Assembly (NCBI GenBank): GCA_946611495.1
Contig: CAMODR010000032.1
Location: 1-9,193, forward strand
Direction: 5' to 3'
DNA length: 9,193 bases
Source of the DNA: an uncultured Methanobrevibacter sp.
GTDB taxonomy: Archaea > Methanobacteriota > Methanobacteria > Methanobacteriales > Methanobacteriaceae
Shown: piece after piece, positions 5,476-9,193 of the stretch
Numbering within the stretch: the stretch's first letter is position 1
Layout of the letters: the number at the start of each line of letters is the position of its first letter
Made by a program: the position numbers and the translations under genes
The notes under the pieces: model-generated
Database searches by the model: none
What the model was told of the DNA's origin: nothing
The model's input: only the letters and a program-made list of their open reading frames with translations

Positions 5476-6741
5476 ATGACTCCTGAAGAATTGTTTAATG
5501 AATCTAAAAATATCATACCTGGAGGAGTTAACTCTCCAGTTCGTGCATTCAAACCTTATCCTTTCTTTGTTAAGGAGGCTAAAGGCTCTCATATTATAGA
5601 TACAGAAGGAAATGATTATGTTGACCATTGTTTGGCTTATGGACCTATTCTATTAGGTCATAGTGATGATGACGTAATGGAAGACGTTTATAATCAAATG
5701 AAAATGGGAACTGCATATGGAGCTCCAACTGAAAATGAGATTAAACTGGCTAAGGAAGTCATTGATAGGGTTCCTTGTGCTGAAATGGTTCGTTTTGTAA
5801 ACTCAGGTACTGAAGCTACTATGGCAGCTATTCGCCTTGCAAGAGGCTTTACCGGCAAAAATAAGATAATCAAATTTGAAGGATCTTACCATGGAGCTCA
5901 TGATTATGTCCTTGTAAAGTCTGGTTCTGGTGCTGCTTGCTTGCCTGACTCTGCAGGAATTCCAGAAGACACTACCAAAAACACACTTTCTGTCCCATTC
6001 AATGATGTTGAAGCACTTACCAAATTGATTGAAGCTGAAAAGGACAATATTGCTTGTATTATCGTAGAGCCTGTAATGGGAAACATCGGTTGTGTAGAGC
6101 CTAATGTCAAATACTTGAAATTCTTAAGGGAAATCACTAAGGAAAATGATATCCTATTGATTTTTGACGAGGTTATTACCGGTTTTAGAGTATCTCGTGG
6201 AGGAGCTCAAGAGTATTATGGAGTAAAGCCGGATTTAGTAACTTTTGCTAAGGTTCTTGGTGGAGGATTCCCAATAGGCGCTTATGCAGGTAGAAAGGAC
6301 ATTATGGAAATGATTGCACCATCAGGTCCTGTTTATCAAGCTGGAACATTCAGTGGAAATCCTATTTCAATTCAAGCTGGACTTTCCACATTAAAGAAGT
6401 TAAACTATGAGTTTTATGGAAATATGGCTAGAAAAGGAGACTTCTTAAGAAATAACATTTCAGATATTGTGGATGACTTAAACTTAGATCTTCAAGTTGT
6501 AGGTTTGGCTTCAATGTTCCAGATCTATTTCAACTCAGAGCCTGTTATAAACTATGAGATTGCCCAAAAGTCAGATTCCAAAAGGTTCTTGGTATACTTT
6601 AGGGAATTGTTGAAAAATGGAGTTTTCATCCCACCAAGCCAGTTTGAGTGCAATTTCATTTCAGGTGCTCATAGCGAAGATGACTTAGTTAAAACTTCAG
6701 AAGCTATTGAAAAGGCATTAAAGGTTGCTTGGGAATTATAG
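5476..6741 (+). CDS. hemL: Glutamate-1-semialdehyde 2,1-aminomutase
   Basis: PLP-dependent enzyme of the C5 pathway that converts glutamate-1-semialdehyde to 5-aminolevulinate, the common precursor of tetrapyrroles; in a methanogen these are chiefly F430, corrinoids and siroheme. Cytoplasmic, 421 residues, family length. Visible features: the opening [14 protein letters not shown], the phosphate-binding N109-[15 protein letters not shown] at 136-144, D231 in [15 protein letters not shown], and the PLP lysine K259 in [18 protein letters not shown], then the [10 protein letters not shown] segment. ATG 5476 is chosen because AAGGA (5462-5466) sits nine bases upstream and the protein then begins MTPEELF as expected. 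ATG 5467 would leave no room for a ribosome site. The frame stays open upstream to 5191, but that part looks like translated T-rich spacer. A terminator hairpin follows within one base of the stop. Confidence 0.96.
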   Translation: MTPEELFNESKNIIPGGVNSPVRAFKPYPFFVKEAKGSHIIDTEGNDYVDHCLAYGPILLGHSDDDVMEDVYNQMKMGTAYGAPTENEIKLAKEVIDRVPCAEMVRFVNSGTEATMAAIRLARGFTGKNKIIKFEGSYHGAHDYVLVKSGSGAACLPDSAGIPEDTTKNTLSVPFNDVEALTKLIEAEKDNIACIIVEPVMGNIGCVEPNVKYLKFLREITKENDILLIFDEVITGFRVSRGGAQEYYGVKPDLVTFAKVLGGGFPIGAYAGRKDIMEMIAPSGPVYQAGTFSGNPISIQAGLSTLKKLNYEFYGNMARKGDFLRNNISDIVDDLNLDLQVVGLASMFQIYFNSEPVINYEIAQKSDSKRFLVYFRELLKNGVFIPPSQFECNFISGAHSEDDLVKTSEAIEKALKVAWEL

Positions 6742-6742
6742 C

Positions 6743-6792
6743 TCAAGCTTTTTGAGCCTTCGGCTCAAAAACCTTGACCAAAATTTTTATTT
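6743..6792 (+). terminator. Long hairpin terminator after hemL, copy B of a repeated element
   Basis: The hairpin spans 6743-6777: TCAAG/CTTGA at the base, a C-C mismatch, then TTTTTGAGCC/GGCTCAAAAA around a TTC loop. The tail 6778-6792 is CCAAAATTTTTATTT, identical to copy A. It begins one base after the hemL stop. Against copy A, two neighbouring stem pairs differ on both arms (T-A to G-C, and G-C to A-T), so pairing is kept. Confidence 0.8.
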
Positions 6793-6818
6793 CTTTATTA
6801 AATTAAAGTTAAAGATTA

Positions 6819-6828
6819 TTTATATATT
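6819..6828 (+). promoter_or_regulatory. Candidate TATA box for the LCP-like gene
   Basis: TTTATATATT preceded by AAAGATTA fits an archaeal TATA element. A start near 6848-6853 gives a leader of about 80 bases before the ATG at 6934. The hemL terminator lies just upstream, so the next gene needs its own promoter. Confidence 0.45.
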
Positions 6829-6933
6829 TAAGAATATTATTTTTATGTAATTGAAGTTAAGATAGACTTAATATTTAAAAAATTATCTTTTATGTATTTA
6901 TTCTAATTAATTTCTAAAAGGAAAGGGAGTTAA

Positions 6934-7647
6934 ATGAACAGAAGGTCTAAATTAATCATTGGAATATTGGTTGTCATTATTTTAGCCATTCTTGTTTTTG
7001 CCATTGGAACTTTTTTCATTAGTGATGACTTGTCCAGCGGTGATAAGGATATACTTATTTGCGCAATCGATGAAAGCGAGCCTCGTCCTGGAATGGGGGC
7101 ATGTGATATGGCATTTTTAGTCCATTTGGATGATGGTGGAATTGTAAATTACACTCCAATCTATCCTCATGGCATGGTTCATCCAACTGTAGCCGAACCT
7201 GAAGAATATCAAGCTATGGGTGCAGGATCTCAATTGCTATTGCATGATTGCTTCTATTGGTCTGACAATCAACAATGCTTACAGTATGCTAAGGAAATTC
7301 TTGAGCATAATACCAATTACACTGCAGATGCTGTGGTTGCTATAAACAGTCAGGCTCTTGATGATATCATCTCATCAGCAGGTACCTTAAAGTCTAATGG
7401 TGAAGATGTAAATGCAAGCGCTATTGATTTCATTAGGGAAGAGCAAAACACTATGGGAATGACAAGAGGCGACTCTGTTATGGTTATAGTGAATGCTTTA
7501 GTCAATGCTGCAAAGAATCCTGAAAAAAGGGACAAGATGATGGAAGCTGCATTGAGGGAATACTCTGAAGGACATATAGCTATGTATCCTGAAGGCTCAT
7601 TTGCAAAATTGCTTGCATCTAAAGGCATTAAGGCAATGGTTGAGTAA
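6934..7647 (+). CDS. Membrane-anchored DUF4012 / LytR-CpsA-Psr-like protein
   Basis: Predicted cell-surface protein of 237 residues. A basic MNRRSK start and one hydrophobic segment (about 7-29) make it an N-in, C-out anchor; the rest would lie outside. The sequence is of the kind annotated DUF4012 in Methanobacteriales. Its order of motifs also follows LytR-CpsA-Psr enzymes: ILICAIDESEPRPGMGACDMAFLVHL (40-65) resembles the LCP core with an Arg and an Asp (R51, D58), ADAVVAINSQALDDIISSAGTL (131-152) matches the 'valGGV' region, and MTRGDSVMVIVNALVNAAKNP (from 176) matches the C-terminal helix. Bacterial LCP proteins attach lipid-linked polymers to the cell wall; a similar role at pseudomurein is inference. 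The outer part has four cysteines (43, 57, 106, 115) and three N-glycosylation sequons (N72, N128, N160). GGGAG at 6925-6929 precedes the ATG by four bases. Confidence 0.75.
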   Translation: MNRRSKLIIGILVVIILAILVFAIGTFFISDDLSSGDKDILICAIDESEPRPGMGACDMAFLVHLDDGGIVNYTPIYPHGMVHPTVAEPEEYQAMGAGSQLLLHDCFYWSDNQQCLQYAKEILEHNTNYTADAVVAINSQALDDIISSAGTLKSNGEDVNASAIDFIREEQNTMGMTRGDSVMVIVNALVNAAKNPEKRDKMMEAALREYSEGHIAMYPEGSFAKLLASKGIKAMVE

Positions 7648-7675
7648 ATTTACTTGAATTTGCATGATAATTTTT

Positions 7676-7727
7676 GTTCATTGGCAGGTTCATTTCTTCC
7701 AATGAGCTTTAATTTTTAATTGCAAAT
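7676..7727 (+). terminator. Nested inverted repeats after the LCP-like gene
   Basis: GTTCATTGG (7676-7684) pairs with CCAATGAGC (7699-7707), with one G-T pair and a 14-base loop. A T5 run follows at 7713-7717. An outer pair ATTTGCA/TGCAAAT (7658-7664 with 7721-7727) encloses the whole. It probably terminates or protects the end of the upstream transcript. The hairpin is weaker than the twin elements after aroB' and hemL. Confidence 0.5.
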
Positions 7728-7832
7728 GAAAAATCTTACTTTACTTTTTTTATTAAAATTACTTATTTGAATTTTACTATTTTTATCTTTTTATTAGTTT
7801 TTTTACTATTTAATTCTTAATCAGGTGTTATC

Positions 7833-8462
7833 ATGAATCAAAAAGAATATTGGGATAGCGTCTCAGAGGATAAGGAGTTTACAACTCCATTTCATCCAAA
7901 GGACTTTGCTAGATATGTTAAAAAGGATGACTTTATTGTGGATATAGGCTGCGGCTATGGCAGAACATTAAGAGAGCTAAAGGAACTTGGATACACAAAT
8001 CTTAGAGGATATGACTTTTCCGAAAATATGATTAAAAGGGGAAAAAGGGAAAATCCTGATTTGGATTTAAGGATTAAGGAAAATGAAAAAATAGATTTGC
8101 CTGATGAGAGTGTAGATGTCATAATTCTTTTTGCAGTTCTCACATCAATAATCACTGACGAGGAGCAAAAGGAACTTATTTCAGAAATATATAGGGTTTT
8201 AAAGCCAAATGGCATTTTTTATCTTACAGATTTTCTATTGAATGATGATGATAGGAATCTGAAGAGATATGATAAGTATCATGATGAACTTGGAATTTAT
8301 GGATGCTTTAAGCTTAGCGAAGGTGCCACATTGCGCCATCATAGTGAAGAGCATATTTTTGAATTGGTCGAATCATTCGAAAGGAAAGAGTATCAGCCTG
8401 AAGTTTATGACACTATGAATGGACACACATCTAATGGATTTTATTATATTGGCATGAAATGA
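7833..8462 (+). CDS. Class I SAM-dependent methyltransferase
   Basis: Cytoplasmic methyltransferase with the Rossmann-like fold, 209 residues. Substrate unknown. Motif I is VDIGCGYGRTL with D37, G39, G41 and G43 binding SAM. Motif II is GYDFSENMI with D61 placed for the ribose hydroxyls. Motif III is KIDLPDESVDVIILFAVLTSI, followed by EIYRVLKPNGIFYLTDFLL. The N-terminal MNQKEYWDSVSEDKEFTTPF with KEYW is common among small 'Methyltransf_11/25' proteins that act on diverse small molecules. The C-terminal LRHHSEEHIFELVESF suggests a substrate lid rather than an RNA-binding domain. The start is well fixed by AGGTG at 7823-7827, five bases before the ATG. It lies 185 bases after the LCP-like gene, past a hairpin, so it is likely a separate transcript; I see no functional tie to either neighbour. 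Confidence 0.87.
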   Translation: MNQKEYWDSVSEDKEFTTPFHPKDFARYVKKDDFIVDIGCGYGRTLRELKELGYTNLRGYDFSENMIKRGKRENPDLDLRIKENEKIDLPDESVDVIILFAVLTSIITDEEQKELISEIYRVLKPNGIFYLTDFLLNDDDRNLKRYDKYHDELGIYGCFKLSEGATLRHHSEEHIFELVESFERKEYQPEVYDTMNGHTSNGFYYIGMK

Positions 8463-8482
8463 AATCCTATTCTATTAAAAAG

Positions 8483-8537
8483 TTAAAATAGTAAATTTAA
8501 GCATTATTTTAAATAACCTATTTTAATCATTTTTTTT
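8483..8537 (+). terminator. Weak inverted repeat and T-run after the methyltransferase
   Basis: TTAAAATAG (8483-8491) and CTATTTTAA (8518-8526) are perfect complements with 26 bases between, followed by T8 at 8530-8537. The stem is mostly A-T and the loop long, so the T-run is the more convincing part of this terminator. Confidence 0.4.
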
Positions 8538-8545
8538 GAAAAAAC

Positions 8546-8555
8546 TTTATAAATA
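8546..8555 (+). promoter_or_regulatory. Candidate TATA box for the iron-sulfur flavoprotein gene
   Basis: TTTATAAATA preceded by GAAAAAAC is a good archaeal BRE/TATA match directly after the upstream T-run. A start near 8575-8580 would give a leader of about 50 bases carrying GGAGG at 8616-8620. Confidence 0.5.
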
Positions 8556-8628
8556 AGTGAAAATAATATATAATTAGTAATTTTTATATTCAATTACTTA
8601 ATATTATTTTGTTTTGGAGGATAATGAA

Positions 8629-9171
8629 ATGAAAATTATAGCATTACAAGGAAGTCCACGTATTGGTGGAAACTGTGACGTATTGATGGATGAAATGATT
8701 AAGGGTGCAGAAGAAAATGGTCATGAAGTAGTAAAATACTACCTTGAAGAAGAAGACATTGCAGCATGTAAGGCATGTATGTACTGTGCTGAAAACCCTG
8801 ACTGTGTACGTGCTGACGACGGTAACAAGATCATCAACGATTTGGTAGCTGCAGATGGTGTAATCTTTGCAACTCCTATCTACTATGGTCAAATGACTGC
8901 TCAAGCAAAAACAATCATTGACCGTTTTTATGCTATCGGACAAAACCCAGATAAAAGCTTAAGCGGTAAAGCAGCACTTATCTTTACTGAAAATCAACCT
9001 GAAGGAACCTATAAGGATTACATTGAATTAACCAAATTCTCTCCATTCACCTTTATGGGCTATGAAGTAATTGGCCATGTTGATGCAGGAAGCGCTGGTC
9101 CAGCAGGTATCGTTGCAGAAGAACAAGAAGACAAATTAAAAGAAGCTTATGAATTAGGTAAACAATTCTAA
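8629..9171 (+). CDS. Iron-sulfur flavoprotein (Isf-like, flavodoxin fold)
   Basis: FMN protein of the NADPH-dependent FMN reductase/flavodoxin fold with an added 4Fe-4S site, 180 residues, cytoplasmic. The FMN loop is GSPRIGGNCDVL (8-19) and the second flavin segment is ATPIYYGQMTAQAKTIIDRF (from 81). The cluster motif is C47-x2-C50-x2-C53-x5-C59, the compact spacing known from the Isf family of methanogens and other anaerobes, where such proteins carry electrons and in Methanosarcina reduce oxygen and peroxide. Whether this one detoxifies oxygen is inference. The frame also opens at TTG 8614, but that TTG overlaps the ribosome site GGAGG (8616-8620); ATG 8629, eight bases after it, gives the normal MKIIALQGSPR start. 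Its codons lean to C-ending forms more than most neighbours, suggesting strong expression. The last codons take part in a terminator stem. Confidence 0.9.
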   Translation: MKIIALQGSPRIGGNCDVLMDEMIKGAEENGHEVVKYYLEEEDIAACKACMYCAENPDCVRADDGNKIINDLVAADGVIFATPIYYGQMTAQAKTIIDRFYAIGQNPDKSLSGKAALIFTENQPEGTYKDYIELTKFSPFTFMGYEVIGHVDAGSAGPAGIVAEEQEDKLKEAYELGKQF

Positions 9172-9190
9172 ATTACCTAATCCTTTTTTT
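9153..9190 (+). terminator. Hairpin terminator overlapping the end of the flavoprotein gene
   Basis: ATTAGGTAA (9153-9161) pairs perfectly with TTACCTAAT (9173-9181) across an 11-base loop that contains the TAA stop. CC and a T7 run (9184-9190) follow. The left arm lies inside the codons for the last residues (ELGKQF), so the coding end doubles as terminator stem. Confidence 0.6.
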
Positions 9191-9193
9191 ATC

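Noticed and set aside
8614..8628. TTG start five codons upstream in the flavoprotein gene
   Set aside because: The TTG overlaps the GGAGG ribosome site, and the family normally begins at MKI; ATG 8629 has ideal spacing.
8644..8943. Minus-strand frame of 99 codons within the flavoprotein gene
   Set aside because: Its cysteine- and valine-rich product mirrors the codons of the real gene; no start signal.

Overview
The window looks like chromosomal DNA of a methanogenic archaeon of the order Methanobacteriales, most likely Methanobrevibacter or a close relative. Four things point there. It carries the archaeal route into aromatic amino acids (ADTH synthase followed by dehydroquinate synthase II). 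It encodes a DUF4012/LytR-CpsA-Psr-like surface protein of the type seen in pseudomurein-walled methanogens. It has very AT-rich, T-tract-filled intergenic DNA with archaeal TATA-type promoters. Its ribosome sites match an archaeal anti-Shine-Dalgarno end (GGAGGTGATC). All ten genes I support lie on the + strand; no RNA gene, CRISPR array or insertion sequence is visible.

Layout. 126-2475 holds four small enzymes: an ElaA-type GNAT acetyltransferase (probable ATA start), a small nitroreductase, a hexapeptide-repeat O-acetyltransferase, and ThpR (RNA 2',3'-cyclic phosphodiesterase). A 461-base AT-rich spacer with a palindromic, operator-like element precedes aroA' (2937-3734) and aroB' (3853-4983). 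A long hairpin terminator ends aroB'. A 492-base spacer with a ~46-base tandem repeat leads to hemL (5476-6741), which ends in a second copy of the same hairpin. Then come a membrane-anchored LCP-like/DUF4012 protein (6934-7647), a class I SAM methyltransferase (7833-8462), and an iron-sulfur flavoprotein (8629-9171) whose last codons form one arm of a terminator hairpin.

How the genes work together. aroA' and aroB' catalyse consecutive steps (ADTH formation, then 3-dehydroquinate) and form one functional unit. HemL makes 5-aminolevulinate for tetrapyrroles (F430, corrinoids, siroheme). The other genes are separate functions with their own start signals, not one pathway. I see no complete new multi-gene system. 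The most interesting signals are the twin terminator hairpins with compensatory base changes, the ATA start inferred for elaA, the palindrome array upstream of the aro genes, the LCP-like protein in an archaeon with a pseudomurein-type wall, and short tandem duplications between genes.
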